NCBI RefSeq assembly: GCF_017573505.1
Contig: NZ_JAGEOJ010000003.1
Span: forward strand, 1 to 64,000
Length of the DNA stretch: 64,000 nucleotides
Direction of reading: 5' to 3'
DNA from: Actinomadura barringtoniae
Lineage (GTDB): Bacteria; Actinomycetota; Actinomycetes; Streptosporangiales; Streptosporangiaceae
Numbering within the stretch: position 1 is the stretch's first letter; each line of letters opens with the position of its first letter. A model generated the notes under the pieces. That model was given only the letters and a program-made list of their open reading frames with translations. It ran no database searches and was not told where the DNA came from. The translations under genes and the position numbers were made by a program. Positions 46,557 through 55,841 of the stretch are shown piece by piece.

Positions 46557-47777
46557 TCAGGCCTTCGCGGGCAGGGGTGCGTCCTGGAAGGTGTGGTCGA
46601 TGTCCACGCGGCTCAGGGACTCCAGGTGGCGGCGGCGGGTGACGAGGATGCCGATGGCGACCACGCAGCAGGCGGCGCCGACGTAGTAGGGGACGTCGGA
46701 GTTGATGTGCTCGGCGAGCTTGCTGGCGAGGAACGGGGCGATGGCGCCGCCCAGCCAGCGAACGAAGTTGTAACCGGCCGAGGCCACGGGGCGCGGGGCG
46801 TCGGAGACCTCCATGGCGGCCTCGGTGAACGCGGTGTTGTTCAGGCCGATGGGGATGCCGGACAGGATCGTGAAGATGATGATGCCGGCGTGGCCCGAGA
46901 ACGCGATGCCCAGCTGGAAGACCACGAGGAGCGCGAGGGCCGTGTACATGACTCGGACCGTTCCAAAGCGGCGCTGGAAGAAGGGGGCCGCGAAGACCGA
47001 GCAGAGCGCCACCATCACGCCCCAGCCGAAGAACACGAAGCCGATGCCGTAGGCGTCCATGCCGAGGATGAACGGGGTGAACGCCAGGATCGTGAAGAAC
47101 GCGTAGTTGTAGAAGAGGGCGGTGAAGGCGGTGGTCGACAGGCCTCCGTGGCCCAGCGCGCGGATGGGGTCGGACAGGCGCGTCTTGGTGGCGGGCTTGG
47201 GGGTCGGCTTCAGGAGCGTGCTGATCAGCAGGAAGCCGATCGCCATCAGGACGGCGGTGCCGAAGAACGGGTAGCGCCAGTTCATGTCGCCGAGGACCGC
47301 GCCGACGAGCGGGCCCATCGAGATGCCGAGGCCGAGGGCGGCCTCGTACAGGATGATCGCGGATTCGGCGCCGCCGGTGGCCGCGCCGACGATGACGGCG
47401 AGGGCGGTGGCGACGAACAGGGCGTTGCCGAGGCCCCAGCCCGCCCGGAAGCCGATGAGCTGGCCGACGCTGTCGGACGTTCCGGCGAGCGCGGCGAACA
47501 CCACGACGAGGGTCAGGCCGATGAGGAGCGTCTTCTTGCCGCCGATGCGGGACGAGACCCAGCCGGTGACCAGCATCGCGACGGCGGTGATGAGGAAGTA
47601 GCTGGTGAACAGCAGCGAGACCTGGCTCTGCGTGGCGTCCAGGCCCTTGGCGATCGCGGGCAGGATGGGGTCGACCAGCCCGATGCCCATGAACGCGACG
47701 ACCGCGGCGAACGCGGTCGCCCAGACCGACACCGGCTGGCGCAGAATGCCGGGCTTGTCAGCGGGCTCTTCGTGCAT
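46557..47777 (-). CDS. MFS efflux transporter (DHA-type)
   Basis: The 406-residue proton-coupled exporter has 12 predicted helices. Motif A-like GWVSSRIGGKK follows helix 2, and the helix 5 region GLGISMGPLVG matches antiporter motif C (GPxxGG-like). The likely substrate is a small toxic compound (inference). It lies 27 bases downstream of a MarR gene on the same strand, so this is a repressor-pump operon. ATG 47777 with GAAAGGAAGG about seven bases upstream. Confidence 0.92.
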   Translation of the reverse strand: MHEEPADKPGILRQPVSVWATAFAAVVAFMGIGLVDPILPAIAKGLDATQSQVSLLFTSYFLITAVAMLVTGWVSSRIGGKKTLLIGLTLVVVFAALAGTSDSVGQLIGFRAGWGLGNALFVATALAVIVGAATGGAESAIILYEAALGLGISMGPLVGAVLGDMNWRYPFFGTAVLMAIGFLLISTLLKPTPKPATKTRLSDPIRALGHGGLSTTAFTALFYNYAFFTILAFTPFILGMDAYGIGFVFFGWGVMVALCSVFAAPFFQRRFGTVRVMYTALALLVVFQLGIAFSGHAGIIIFTILSGIPIGLNNTAFTEAAMEVSDAPRPVASAGYNFVRWLGGAIAPFLASKLAEHINSDVPYYVGAACCVVAIGILVTRRRHLESLSRVDIDHTFQDAPLPAKA

Positions 47778-47804
47778 GGTGACCTTCCTTTCAGGGGGTC
47801 GTGC

Positions 47805-48236
47805 TCAGAACGCGTTGAAGAGGTGGTCCAGCGCCGGGAGCGCCGCAGCCACCGCCGCGCGGTCCTCGTCGCTGAGGGCGGCGATGCCCTCGGCGAGGAA
47901 CGCGATCCGCTTCTCGCGGGTGGCGTGGAGCTGGTCGGCGCCGGTGGGCGTCAGCTCGACGGTGACCACGCGGGCGTCGGAGCCGTCCCGGCCGCGGGTG
48001 ACCAGGCCGTCCCGTTCGAGGCGGTTGATCTGCGCGGTCATGGTGGGCAGCCGGACGCCGTGCTCTTCGGCCAGGTCGCTCATCCGGCGCGCGCCGTGCT
48101 CGAGCGAGCCGAGCACCGAGACCTGCTGGCTGGTGATCGACTGGTCGGCGTTCACCCGGCGCAGCAGCAGCACGAGGTCGCGCAGCCGCCGGTTGAAGTG
48201 CTCGGCGAGCTCGCGGGATTCGGGCGTAACGGACAC
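47805..48236 (-). CDS. MarR family repressor of the adjacent MFS pump
   Basis: A 143-residue winged-helix protein: recognition-helix region GARRMSDLAEEHGVRLPTMTAQ, wing GRDGSDARVVTVELTPTG, and helical dimer ends. GTG 48236 is preferred over GTG 48242 because AGAGG is then six to eight bases away. The operator-like repeat just upstream suggests autoregulation of both genes; an inducer would release pump expression. Confidence 0.9.
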   Translation of the reverse strand: MSVTPESRELAEHFNRRLRDLVLLLRRVNADQSITSQQVSVLGSLEHGARRMSDLAEEHGVRLPTMTAQINRLERDGLVTRGRDGSDARVVTVELTPTGADQLHATREKRIAFLAEGIAALSDEDRAAVAAALPALDHLFNAF

Positions 48237-48257
48237 TGCCACCTCTTCTCGAATTAC

Positions 48258-48284
48258 TTAGCCAGACTAACTTAGCTAGGCTAA
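48258..48284 (-). promoter_or_regulatory. MarR operator/promoter of the MarR-MFS operon
   Basis: A 27-bp dyad with outer arms TTAGCC/GGCTAA and inner arms CTAA/TTAG around a single central base. It also reads as a direct repeat, TTAGCCAGACTAAC then TTAGCTAGGCTAAC. It is AT-rich, lies 22 bases upstream of the marR start and probably overlaps the -10 element. Confidence 0.75.
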
Positions 48285-48378
48285 CTATTGAAAGTGATCT
48301 CAGTCACATGATCCCGGATCCGGGGGCACGGACTCCATCGGGACACCTGAACCGGTGGGGCGGCCTAGGCTTTCGGGC

Positions 48379-49593
48379 ATGGCGATGGACACGACGGCCG
48401 AGTCCCCGGTCCCGGTACGCACCGTTCTGCAGGCGGTGGGCGGCTGGATCGGCAAGCTCGGCCGCATCTGGGTCGAGGGGCAGATCACCGACCTCAACGC
48501 CCGCGGCGGCACGGTCTACCTGACGCTGCGCGACCCGGTCGCCAACATGTCGGTACGCGTCGTCGGCCCGCGCCCGGTCTTCGAGGCGGCAGGCCCGGCG
48601 GTCGCCGACGGCGCGCGCGTGGTCGTGCACTGCAAGCCCGACTTCTGGATCAACCGCGGCTCGTTCTCGCTCAGCGCCATCGAGGTGAAGCCGGTCGGCG
48701 TCGGTGAGCTGCTGGCCCGGCTCGAACGGCTCAAGCAGGTGCTGAACGCCGAGGGCCTGTTCCGGCCGGAGCGCAAGCGGCCCCTCCCGTTCCTGCCCGG
48801 CAAGATCGGGCTGATCTGCGGCCGCGACTCCGACGCCGAGCACGACGTGCTGCAGAACGCGCGGCGCCGCTGGCCCGCCGTCGCGTTCCAGGTGGAGAAC
48901 ACCGCCGTCCAGGGCCACTACGCGGTCGGCGAGGTCATGGAGGCGCTGCGCAAGCTCGACGCCGACCCCGAGATCGAGGTCATCATCATCACGCGCGGCG
49001 GCGGGTCGATGGAGGACTTGCTGCCGTTCTCCGACGAGGCGCTGGTCCGGGCCGTGTCCGAGGCGCGCACGCCGATCATCAGCGCGATCGGGCACGAGCA
49101 GGACAGCCCGATCCTGGACCTGGTCGCCGACGTGCGCGCCTCCACGCCGACCGACGCCGCCAAGCGCGCCGTGCCCGACGTACGGGAGCAGCTGCAGCTC
49201 GTACGGCAGCTGCGCGACCGCGGGCGGCGCTGCATCGCCGGCGGCCTGGAGCGCGAGGAGGCGTGGCTGAAGTCGATCCGGTCGCGGCCCGCACTCGCCG
49301 ATCCCGTACGCGAGATCGAGCGGCAGTCCGAGCAGGTGCTCGCGCTGCGCGACCGCGCCCGGCGGTGCCTGAACGGGGCGCTGGACCGCGCGGGCGACGA
49401 GCTGTCGCACACCCGCGCCCGCCTGGTCGCCCTGTCCCCCGCCGCCACGCTGAAGCGCGGGTACGCGATCGTGCAGCGCGAGGACGACGGCGTCGTACGG
49501 GACGCCGCCGAGGTGCAGGAGGGCGACCGGCTGCTGGTGCGCCTCGCCGACGGCCGCCTCGCGGTGACCGTCTCCGGTCCCGCAGAGTCTTAG
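48379..49593 (+). CDS. xseA: Exodeoxyribonuclease VII large subunit
   Basis: Catalytic subunit of ExoVII, which degrades single-stranded DNA in both directions. At 404 residues: OB-fold (about 10-105, [10 protein letters not shown] and VYLTLRD), the catalytic domain with [27 protein letters not shown] and [25 protein letters not shown], then a coiled-coil and C-terminal [16 protein letters not shown] 48379 or ATG 48385 are both possible; no strong ribosome-binding site. xseB follows ten bases after the stop. Confidence 0.96.
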   Translation: MAMDTTAESPVPVRTVLQAVGGWIGKLGRIWVEGQITDLNARGGTVYLTLRDPVANMSVRVVGPRPVFEAAGPAVADGARVVVHCKPDFWINRGSFSLSAIEVKPVGVGELLARLERLKQVLNAEGLFRPERKRPLPFLPGKIGLICGRDSDAEHDVLQNARRRWPAVAFQVENTAVQGHYAVGEVMEALRKLDADPEIEVIIITRGGGSMEDLLPFSDEALVRAVSEARTPIISAIGHEQDSPILDLVADVRASTPTDAAKRAVPDVREQLQLVRQLRDRGRRCIAGGLEREEAWLKSIRSRPALADPVREIERQSEQVLALRDRARRCLNGALDRAGDELSHTRARLVALSPAATLKRGYAIVQREDDGVVRDAAEVQEGDRLLVRLADGRLAVTVSGPAES

Positions 49594-49603
49594 GGTGGTC
49601 GAC

Positions 49604-49831
49604 GTGGCGGAAGAGAAGCTGACGTACGAGCAGGCACGCGACGAGCTGGCCGACGTGGTCCGCAAGCTGGAGGCGGGCGGCCTGACCCTGGAGGAGTCCC
49701 TGAGCCTGTGGGAACGCGGTGAGAAGCTGGCGGGCATCTGCGAGGAGTGGCTGGAAGGCGCCCGCGCGAGGCTGACCGCCGCGATGAACAGGCCCGCCGA
49801 GGAGGACGAGGACACTCCAGCCCCCTTCTGA
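49604..49831 (+). CDS. xseB: Exodeoxyribonuclease VII small subunit
   Basis: The 75-residue helical hairpin protein binds the XseA coiled coil. Characteristic LTYEQARDELADVVRKLE, GGLTLEESLSLWERGE and CEEWLEGARARL. GTG 49604 has AGGGTGG at good spacing; GTG 49595 would add three residues. The C-terminus is acidic (EEDEDTPAPF). Confidence 0.95.
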   Translation: MAEEKLTYEQARDELADVVRKLEAGGLTLEESLSLWERGEKLAGICEEWLEGARARLTAAMNRPAEEDEDTPAPF

Positions 49832-49853
49832 GCGAAGCCGTCTTGATGGGCGA

Positions 49854-49887
49854 AAGGGCCGGTCCCCCCGCATGGGAACCGGCCCTT
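49854..49887 (+). terminator. Terminator after xseB
   Basis: 10-bp stem AAGGGCCGGT (49854-49863) / complement (49878-49887), extendable by CCC/GGG inside the loop with one unpaired base. Confidence 0.75.
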
Positions 49888-49909
49888 CGGCTATTCAGTT
49901 GGTCAGGCT

Positions 49910-50235
49910 GCGTCAGCCGCAGTGGGAGTACTTGCTCTTCCAGGAGCTCTTGCCGACCGAGCCGCCCCAGATGACGCACTTGCTACCGGCCGAGGCCTTC
50001 ACCGGGCCCGCGTACCACGTGAAGTTGCCCTTGTCGGTCTTGGCCTTGGCGCCCTTGACCTGCAGCGTCGCGGACATCGCGGTCTTGGAGCCCTTCTTGG
50101 GCTTCACCGTGATGACGCAGTTCTGCTTGTTGCCCTTGTTGTAGCCCAGGTAGATCGTCGCGGCCTTGCCCAGCGCGTGCTTGTCGATCTGCTTGAAGCC
50201 GGAGCCACAGATCTTCTCGACCGTGCTGGTGGTAC
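49910..50235. repeat. Near-identical direct repeat shared by the two M23 genes (second copy 50970-51295)
   Basis: About 325 bases encoding the SapA-like domain are repeated with an offset of 1060 bases and only a handful of mismatches, clustered near 49983-50028. Identity stops abruptly at the Gly hinge, which points to gene conversion or recent domain-limited duplication. Confidence 0.92.
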
Positions 50236-50860
50236 CGCCACCACCGCCACCGCAGGACTTGAGGGAGGCAGGGCCCGGGTAGGGGAACCGCTTGCCCTCG
50301 AAGACCGCCGCGATGGGCGGGTAGGCGCTCGGGCTGCGGCGCAGCTCGTAGTGCAGGTGCGAGATGATGTTGTACTTGGCGCTGGTGTGGCCGACGGCGC
50401 CGATCTTCTGGCCCTTCTTGACCGTCTGGCCCTTCTTCACCGAGCGGTAACGCAGGTGGGCGTACACCGTGGTGTAGCCGCCCGAGTGCTGGATGAAGAT
50501 CATGTTGCCGTAGCCGCTGGTCCGGCTGTACTCGGACCGGACGACCTTGCCCGCGCCGGACGCGACGACGGTCTTGCCCTCGTCGGCGGACCCGGTGCTG
50601 CCCCAGTTCCAGTCGATCTCGTACTTGGTGTGCGCCCCGCTGCCGGTGCTGCCGCGCCAGGTCTGCCCGCACGGGAACGGCATCTGCAGGCGCGGCACGG
50701 CCGCGGTGGACGCGTTCTGCGCCGCGGCGACCGGGCTGGCCTGCTTGGGCGCGGACCCCCCGCCCGAGGTCGCGGCGACGGCGACGCCGGTGGCAACGAG
50801 GCCCGCGGCGAGGGCGGAGCCCCCGATGATGACCGCGGGACGACGCTTGATGGAGACCAT
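49913..50860 (-). CDS. Secreted M23 peptidase with SapA-like C-terminal domain (copy 1)
   Basis: The 315-residue precursor has a signal peptide (about 1-32), an M23 LysM-less endopeptidase domain (about 55-200) with the metal-site residues in HTKYEID and the HLHYE motif, a Gly hinge, then a 103-residue C-terminal domain resembling spore-associated protein A (ICGSGFKQIDKHAL...YLGYN, paired cysteines, ending YSHCG). Likely cuts peptidoglycan bridges outside the cell. ATG 50860 has AAAGG about ten bases upstream; ATG six codons earlier is possible. Paralogue of the next upstream gene. Confidence 0.9.
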   Translation of the reverse strand: MVSIKRRPAVIIGGSALAAGLVATGVAVAATSGGGSAPKQASPVAAAQNASTAAVPRLQMPFPCGQTWRGSTGSGAHTKYEIDWNWGSTGSADEGKTVVASGAGKVVRSEYSRTSGYGNMIFIQHSGGYTTVYAHLRYRSVKKGQTVKKGQKIGAVGHTSAKYNIISHLHYELRRSPSAYPPIAAVFEGKRFPYPGPASLKSCGGGGGGTTSTVEKICGSGFKQIDKHALGKAATIYLGYNKGNKQNCVITVKPKKGSKTAMSATLQVKGAKAKTDKGNFTWYAGPVKASAGSKCVIWGGSVGKSSWKSKYSHCG

Positions 50861-50918
50861 GTATGAATTGCCTTTCATCTGATCTGTTGAGGGGAACCCC
50901 GTCCAGGGGCGCGGCGTG

Positions 50919-50973
50919 GGCCGCTCAGCGCGACGTGGCCGCTCAGCGCGACGTAGGCCGCTCAGCGCGACGT
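50919..50973. repeat. 18-bp triplicate between the M23 paralogues
   Basis: Three perfect copies of GGCCGCTCAGCGCGACGT (50919-50936, 50937-50954, 50956-50973), the last touching the stop of the upstream M23 gene. Confidence 0.92.
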
Positions 50974-51965
50974 CAGCCGCAGTGGGAGTACTTGCTCTTC
51001 CAGGAGCTCTTGCCGACCGAGCCGCCCCAGATGACGCACTTGCTGCCTGCACCGGCCTTCACCGGGCCCGCGTACCAGGTGAAGTTGCCCTTGTCGGTCT
51101 TGGCCTTGGCGCCCTTGACCTGCAGCGTCGCGGACATCGCGGTCTTGGAGCCCTTCTTGGGCTTCACCGTGATGACGCAGTTCTGCTTGTTGCCCTTGTT
51201 GTAGCCCAGGTAGATCGTCGCGGCCTTGCCCAGCGCGTGCTTGTCGATCTGCTTGAAGCCGGAGCCACAGATCTTCTCGACCGTGCTGGTGCTGCCGCCA
51301 CCGCCGCAGTTGTGCGAGGTGAGCGTCTTACCGGGCCGCGGGGCCGGGTAGGAGAAGCGCTTGCCGTCGAAGTACGCGGCGACCGGCGGGTACTGGCCGT
51401 TCTTGCGCAGCTCGTAGTGCAGGTGCGAGGTGATGTTGTTGCCCGGCCGCGACGTGTGGCCGACGGCGCCGATCTTCTGACCGGCCTTCACGGTCTGGCC
51501 GACCTTGACCGAGCGGTACTTCATGTGGGCGTACCAGGTCTGGTAGCCGCCGGAGTGCTGGATGACGACGTGGTTGCCGTATCCGCTCTGGTTGACGTGG
51601 TGGGTCGAACGGATGACCTTGCCGGCCGCCGCGGCGACCACGGTGCGGCCCTCGTCGACGTTGGACAGGTCGGGGCCCTGGTTCCAGTCGATCTCGTACT
51701 TGGTGTGCGCGCTGCTGGCGACGGTGTCACCGCGCCACTTCTGGCCGCACGGGAACGGGAGGCGGAACATCGGCATGGCCGCGGCGGAGGCGTTCTGCGC
51801 GGCGACCGGGGAGGCCTGCTTCGGCGTGGAGTCGTCGCCGGAGGCAAGGGCGACACCGCCCGCGACCAGGCCGGTCGCCAGCACGACACCGCCGGTCGCG
51901 ACGGCCGCCTTGGCCCTGCGGCTGCTCAATTTATGGCTGCTCGCTCTGTGGCTGCTCACTCGCAT
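50973..51965 (-). CDS. Secreted M23 peptidase with SapA-like C-terminal domain (copy 2)
   Basis: The 330-residue paralogue of 49913-50860 has a signal peptide (about 1-42), an M23 domain with HTKYEID and HLHYE, a shorter Gly hinge and the same 103-residue C-terminal domain, which differs from copy 1 by a single residue (KAGAGS versus KASAGS). The N-terminal halves are much more divergent. ATG 51965; the upstream sequence is AT-richer and probably holds the promoter. The two genes are tandem and may be read together. Confidence 0.9.
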   Translation of the reverse strand: MRVSSHRASSHKLSSRRAKAAVATGGVVLATGLVAGGVALASGDDSTPKQASPVAAQNASAAAMPMFRLPFPCGQKWRGDTVASSAHTKYEIDWNQGPDLSNVDEGRTVVAAAAGKVIRSTHHVNQSGYGNHVVIQHSGGYQTWYAHMKYRSVKVGQTVKAGQKIGAVGHTSRPGNNITSHLHYELRKNGQYPPVAAYFDGKRFSYPAPRPGKTLTSHNCGGGGSTSTVEKICGSGFKQIDKHALGKAATIYLGYNKGNKQNCVITVKPKKGSKTAMSATLQVKGAKAKTDKGNFTWYAGPVKAGAGSKCVIWGGSVGKSSWKSKYSHCG

Positions 51966-52091
51966 CGTCCTTCACTGTTGCGCGGGATGCGGGAGTGATC
52001 ATCGCGCATGGACGATGCCGAAGGAAACTGGAACGCAGGATCTCCCCGGACAAGACCTTCTGGAAAATTCCGTGGACAAAACCCGCGCAGG

Positions 52092-53201
52092 TCAGGAGGT
52101 CGGCGTGGGGCTCACCGGCACCTGCGAGCCCTGCTTGTGCTGGGGCTTCAGCGAACCGGCCAGAACGGCCAGTTCCTGGTACGAGGCGGTCCCGGTGACC
52201 ACGAGCGAGACTCCGTCGGGCAGCGTCCGGGCGAGCGAGTTGGCCTTCTTGTCCTTGCGGTAATAGGTGTCCCAGGTCACGCCGCCCACCTGCATGGTGC
52301 CGGTCGGCTTGCGGTTGTTGGTCATCCGCGGAACGTAGTCGGAGGCCTTCTCGTTGCTCTGCTCCAGCGCCGCGTACTCCTTGCTCGGCGTCACGAACCC
52401 CAGGTGCCACGACACCGTGCCCTTGCCGTCGGCGTCCAGCCCGTGCACCCGTGAGCTGCTCGCGCGCCAGGTCGGGGGCAGTCCCTCGGGCGCCCACACG
52501 GTGTACGGGGCGCCCTGGACCATGGCCCACTGCTGGCTGGCGTAGTCGACGGTCGGCAGCAGGTTCTTGTGCTCACGCGGCGTGATCAGGTAGATCACCC
52601 CGACCAGCAGGAGGCACGCCCCCAGCGCGATCGTGAACCCGCCCAGCCCCGACGTCAGCCGCTTGTAGACCCCCGGGCTGACCTCCACGACGCCTCGCCC
52701 GCCGGGCCTCGCAGCGGACGCCGCAGGCCGCGCAGCGGACGCCGCAGGCCGCGCAGCGGACGCCGCAGGCCACGCAGCGGACGCGGAAGCCTCACCCGTC
52801 CCAGCTTGTTCAGAACGGGACGGCCCCTGTTCAGAACGCCCCTCAGCGCCACTCTCAGCCTCGGCCGACGCCGACTCGGCGGCTCCAGACTCGGCGGACC
52901 CGGACTCAGCCACCCCGGACTCAGCGGACGCGGACGGCTCGCCCGTTCCAGACGCAGCCGCCTCAGACGCAGCCGCCTCAGACGCAGCCGCCTCAGACGC
53001 AGCCGCTTCAGACGCAGCCGCCCCGGACGCGGCCGTTTCAGACGCGGACTCGGCGTGGCCAGACGCGGTCCGACCGGACGCGGCCTCGGGCGCGGCGGGG
53101 TCGCCGACGGCCTCAGCGGCGGAACGGCCGGGGGCGGCGTCGCCCGCCGGAGCCTCGCCCGAAGGGGCCTCGCCGGTGGTGGAAGGGGTCTTGTCGCTCA
53201 C
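52092..53201 (-). CDS. DUF4245 membrane protein
   Basis: The 369-residue protein has an Ala/Ser/Glu-rich N-terminus (about 1-170) built from EAAAS and AARPAAS repeats, one membrane helix (about 187-206) and an extracytoplasmic DUF4245 domain (about 212-355) with YTVWAPEGLPPTWR and GTASYQELAVLAGSL. Function unknown; DUF4245 genes neighbour glpX in mycobacteria and other actinomycetes, as here. Repeats at nucleotide level: 15-bp units near 52960-53020 and 18-bp units near 52715-52780. ATG 53201; 20 bases after the TetR stop. Confidence 0.82.
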   Translation of the reverse strand: MSDKTPSTTGEAPSGEAPAGDAAPGRSAAEAVGDPAAPEAASGRTASGHAESASETAASGAAASEAAASEAAASEAAASEAAASGTGEPSASAESGVAESGSAESGAAESASAEAESGAEGRSEQGPSRSEQAGTGEASASAAWPAASAARPAASAARPAASAARPGGRGVVEVSPGVYKRLTSGLGGFTIALGACLLLVGVIYLITPREHKNLLPTVDYASQQWAMVQGAPYTVWAPEGLPPTWRASSSRVHGLDADGKGTVSWHLGFVTPSKEYAALEQSNEKASDYVPRMTNNRKPTGTMQVGGVTWDTYYRKDKKANSLARTLPDGVSLVVTGTASYQELAVLAGSLKPQHKQGSQVPVSPTPTS

Positions 53202-53221
53202 GCTTCAAGCATCCCGCACGG

Positions 53222-53875
53222 TCAGGTCTGCTCCGTACCGGGGTTCCTGATCGTGCCGACGATGGCCATGATGTCGCCCGCCATGCGGCGCGAGGCCTCC
53301 TCGTCGTCGCTCAGCGAGACCTCCGACACCGCGCCCGCCATGGCGCCGGTGAGGACCACGACGAGGGCCTCGTCCACGCCGCCGTCGGCGGTGTGGAAGA
53401 GGGCGGCGTTGCGGCGGGCCCACTTGTTCAGGCGCTGGCGCATGACGCGGTCGAAGCCGGGCGGGCCGTCGCCGGAGATGAAGAGCCGGGCCACGTCCCG
53501 TTCGGCCAGGCAGCCGTTCAGGTACGCGCCTGCGCCCGCGATGAACTGCCGCATCGGGTCGGTCTCCCCCGCGTCGCGCACGGAGTTGATCGCCTCGCGG
53601 GTGCGTTCCTGCTGGCGGACCTGGAACTCCTCGAACAGCGTGAGGTAGAGGTCGGCCTTGCCGTTGAAGTGGTGATAGAGGCTGCCGACGCTGGCACCGG
53701 CCTTGGCGACGATGTCGGTGACGGCGGCCTGGGCGAAGCCGGCCTCGCAGAACACGTCCCGTGCCGCGGCCAGGAGCGCGCCCCGGGTGGCGGCGCCCCG
53801 GTCAGAGGTCGCCCGGGCGGGGGCGTCGGCCTGCGCGGTCACCCCACCGGACGGAAGGTCGATGTCGCTGCTCAT
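53222..53875 (-). CDS. TetR family transcriptional regulator
   Basis: A 217-residue regulator: N-terminal HTH (about 30-75) with ALLAAARDVFCEAGFAQA, TDIVAKAGASVGSLYHHF and NGKADLY, then a helical ligand domain containing ISGDGPPGFD. ATG 53875; the upstream frame is long but noisy. Divergent from glpX; it may regulate glpX or DUF4245. A TGGTCTGGTCCAATTTGG element in the divergent space could be part of its site. Confidence 0.9.
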   Translation of the reverse strand: MSSDIDLPSGGVTAQADAPARATSDRGAATRGALLAAARDVFCEAGFAQAAVTDIVAKAGASVGSLYHHFNGKADLYLTLFEEFQVRQQERTREAINSVRDAGETDPMRQFIAGAGAYLNGCLAERDVARLFISGDGPPGFDRVMRQRLNKWARRNAALFHTADGGVDEALVVVLTGAMAGAVSEVSLSDDEEASRRMAGDIMAIVGTIRNPGTEQT

Positions 53876-54047
53876 GACCAAGGAGATTACGCCCTCCTGC
53901 GCCGGGGGAACGATCCCTTCCTCTGCGTGGCCGCCAAAACACGTCCCGGAGTGAGCGCCGTAACCCATCTGGTCTGGTCCAATTTGGAGGCCGGGGCATG
54001 TCCCACGGAGAATTCCATGCATCTGCCTACCGAAGGGGCTGCCTCGC

Positions 54048-55082
54048 ATGTCCGACGAATCCACCGTCTCCTCGCCGCTCGCCACCGAGCCCGCGGCGCC
54101 GGACCGCAACCTGGCGATGGAACTGGTCAGGGTGACCGAGGCCGCCGCGATGGCCGCCGCCCGGTGGGTGGGGCGCGGCGACAAGAACGGCGCGGACGGC
54201 GCGGCGGTCAACGCCATGCGCCAGCTGATCAACACGGTCTCCATGCAGGGTGTCGTGGTCATCGGCGAGGGTGAGAAGGACCAGGCGCCGATGCTCTTCA
54301 ACGGTGAGGAGGTCGGCGACGGCAGCGGCGCCGAGTGCGACGTGGCGGTCGACCCGGTCGACGGGACGCGCCTCACCGCGCTCGGCATGAACAACGCGAT
54401 CGCCGTGCTGTCGGTGGCGCCGCGCGGGTCGATGTTCGACCCGTCCGCGGTCTTCTACATGGAGAAGCTGGTCACCGGCCCCGAGGCGGCCGACGTGGTC
54501 GACATCGAGCGGCCGATCGCCGACAACATCGCCGCGATCGCCCGCGCCAAGGGCTCCACGCCGAACGACGTGACCGTGGTCATCCTGGACCGGCCCCGGC
54601 ACGAGGGCCTGGTGAAGGAGATCCGCGAGACCGGCGCCCGGATCAAGTTCATCCTGGACGGCGACGTGGCGGGCGCGATCATGGCGGCCCGCGAGGGCAC
54701 CGGCGTGGACCTGCTGGTCGGCATCGGCGGTACGCCCGAGGGCATCATCGCCGCCTGCGCGATCAAGGCGCTGGGCGGCGTCATCCAGGGCCGCCTGTGG
54801 CCGCAGGACGACGCCGAGCGCCGGAAGGCGATCGACGCCGGGCACGACCTCGGCCGGGTGCTGACCACCGACGACCTGGTGACCTCCGACGACGTGTTCT
54901 TCGCGGCGACCGGCATCACCGACGGCGAGCTGGTCGACGGCGTCCGCTACAGCAAGGGCACCGCGTTCACCCACTCGCTGGTCATGCGCTCGCGCAGCGG
55001 CACGATCCGCAACATCTCCAGCGAGCACAAGCTGAACAAGCTCCGCGCCTACAGCGCGATCAACTTCGACACCGCCGTCTGA
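54048..55082 (+). CDS. glpX: Class II fructose-1,6-bisphosphatase
   Basis: Gluconeogenic phosphatase hydrolysing fructose-1,6-bisphosphate. At 344 residues: metal-binding GEGEKD (about 73-78), DPVDGT (103-108), the substrate loop region around [11 protein letters not shown], and GIGGTPEGI. It is the main FBPase type of actinobacteria. ATG 54048 with GAAGGGG upstream. A 26-bp inverted-repeat terminator follows three bases after the stop. Confidence 0.96.
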   Translation: MSDESTVSSPLATEPAAPDRNLAMELVRVTEAAAMAAARWVGRGDKNGADGAAVNAMRQLINTVSMQGVVVIGEGEKDQAPMLFNGEEVGDGSGAECDVAVDPVDGTRLTALGMNNAIAVLSVAPRGSMFDPSAVFYMEKLVTGPEAADVVDIERPIADNIAAIARAKGSTPNDVTVVILDRPRHEGLVKEIRETGARIKFILDGDVAGAIMAAREGTGVDLLVGIGGTPEGIIAACAIKALGGVIQGRLWPQDDAERRKAIDAGHDLGRVLTTDDLVTSDDVFFAATGITDGELVDGVRYSKGTAFTHSLVMRSRSGTIRNISSEHKLNKLRAYSAINFDTAV

Positions 55083-55084
55083 AC

Positions 55085-55151
55085 CACGCCGATCTTGCTC
55101 TCAGCGCCCTCCCAAGCACCAGGAAAGGGCGCTGAGAGCAAGATCGGCGTG
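55085..55151. terminator. 26-bp perfect inverted repeat between glpX and the DUF1707 gene
   Basis: Arms 55085-55110 and 55126-55151 are perfectly complementary (core CTTGCTCTCAGCGCCC), 15-base loop. It separates convergent genes and has no T-tract: a bidirectional terminator. Confidence 0.9.
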
Positions 55152-55175
55152 TGGAGATGCCCCGGAGTTGCGGGG

Positions 55176-55778
55176 TCAGGGGCGGCGGAGGCGGCCGCGG
55201 ACGCGCTGGCGCAGCGTCTGCTTGGGCGCCCGCGCCTTCACCGAGCCGAAGATCATCGTGCCGGAGACCTCGACGGTCGGGCCCTCGTCCGCGGGCCGGG
55301 TGCGCAGGTCGCGGGTGGACAGGACCGTACGGCCCGTGACGTCCACCCGGACGCCCTCGGGAACGATCAGCCGGATCCGGCCGCCCAGCACCATCGAGTC
55401 GAGAACGACGTGGCGGCGCTGCATGACCGCCTCGCGCAGGTCCAGTTCGACCGTTCCGAAGAGCGCGATCAGCGGCAGCTTCACCGGGACCACCCAGCGG
55501 CCCTCGCGGCGCGTGCGGCCGAACAGGATCGAGATCGGCCGGTCGTCGACCAGGATCGGCTGGGACTCCTCGGGGCTGAGGTCGGTGGTGAGGCCGGTCA
55601 GCTCGCCCAGCGTGCGGGCGGCGTAGGCCTGCGAGGTGCGCTCGGAGTGCTCCTCCATGGTCAGCCGGCCGTCGGCGAGGGCCTCGCCGAGCACGCTGAC
55701 GACGCGTTCGCGGTCGGCGTCGGAGGCGCGCAGGTCCCGTACGCGGGGTTGGTCCACGTCCACAGGGTAGCCGCGCAC
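55176..55778 (-). CDS. DUF1707/LiaF-like protein
   Basis: A 200-residue cytoplasmic protein: DUF1707 helical domain (about 12-65, LRASDADRERVVSVLGEALADGRL and EHSERTSQAYAARTLGEL), then a beta-rich LiaF-like (DUF2154) half with LFGTVELDLREA and LVLGG-type repeats. The family relates to cell-envelope stress sensing in Firmicutes; here there is no membrane helix. The start could be GTG 55778, 55763 or 55757; none has a clear ribosome-binding site. Confidence 0.82.
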   Translation of the reverse strand: MRGYPVDVDQPRVRDLRASDADRERVVSVLGEALADGRLTMEEHSERTSQAYAARTLGELTGLTTDLSPEESQPILVDDRPISILFGRTRREGRWVVPVKLPLIALFGTVELDLREAVMQRRHVVLDSMVLGGRIRLIVPEGVRVDVTGRTVLSTRDLRTRPADEGPTVEVSGTMIFGSVKARAPKQTLRQRVRGRLRRP

Positions 55779-55841
55779 CGCCGTGATCGCCCGGCCGGAA
55801 AATCAGTGTGGTTTGTCCGACTCGGCACCTAGGGTGACGGC

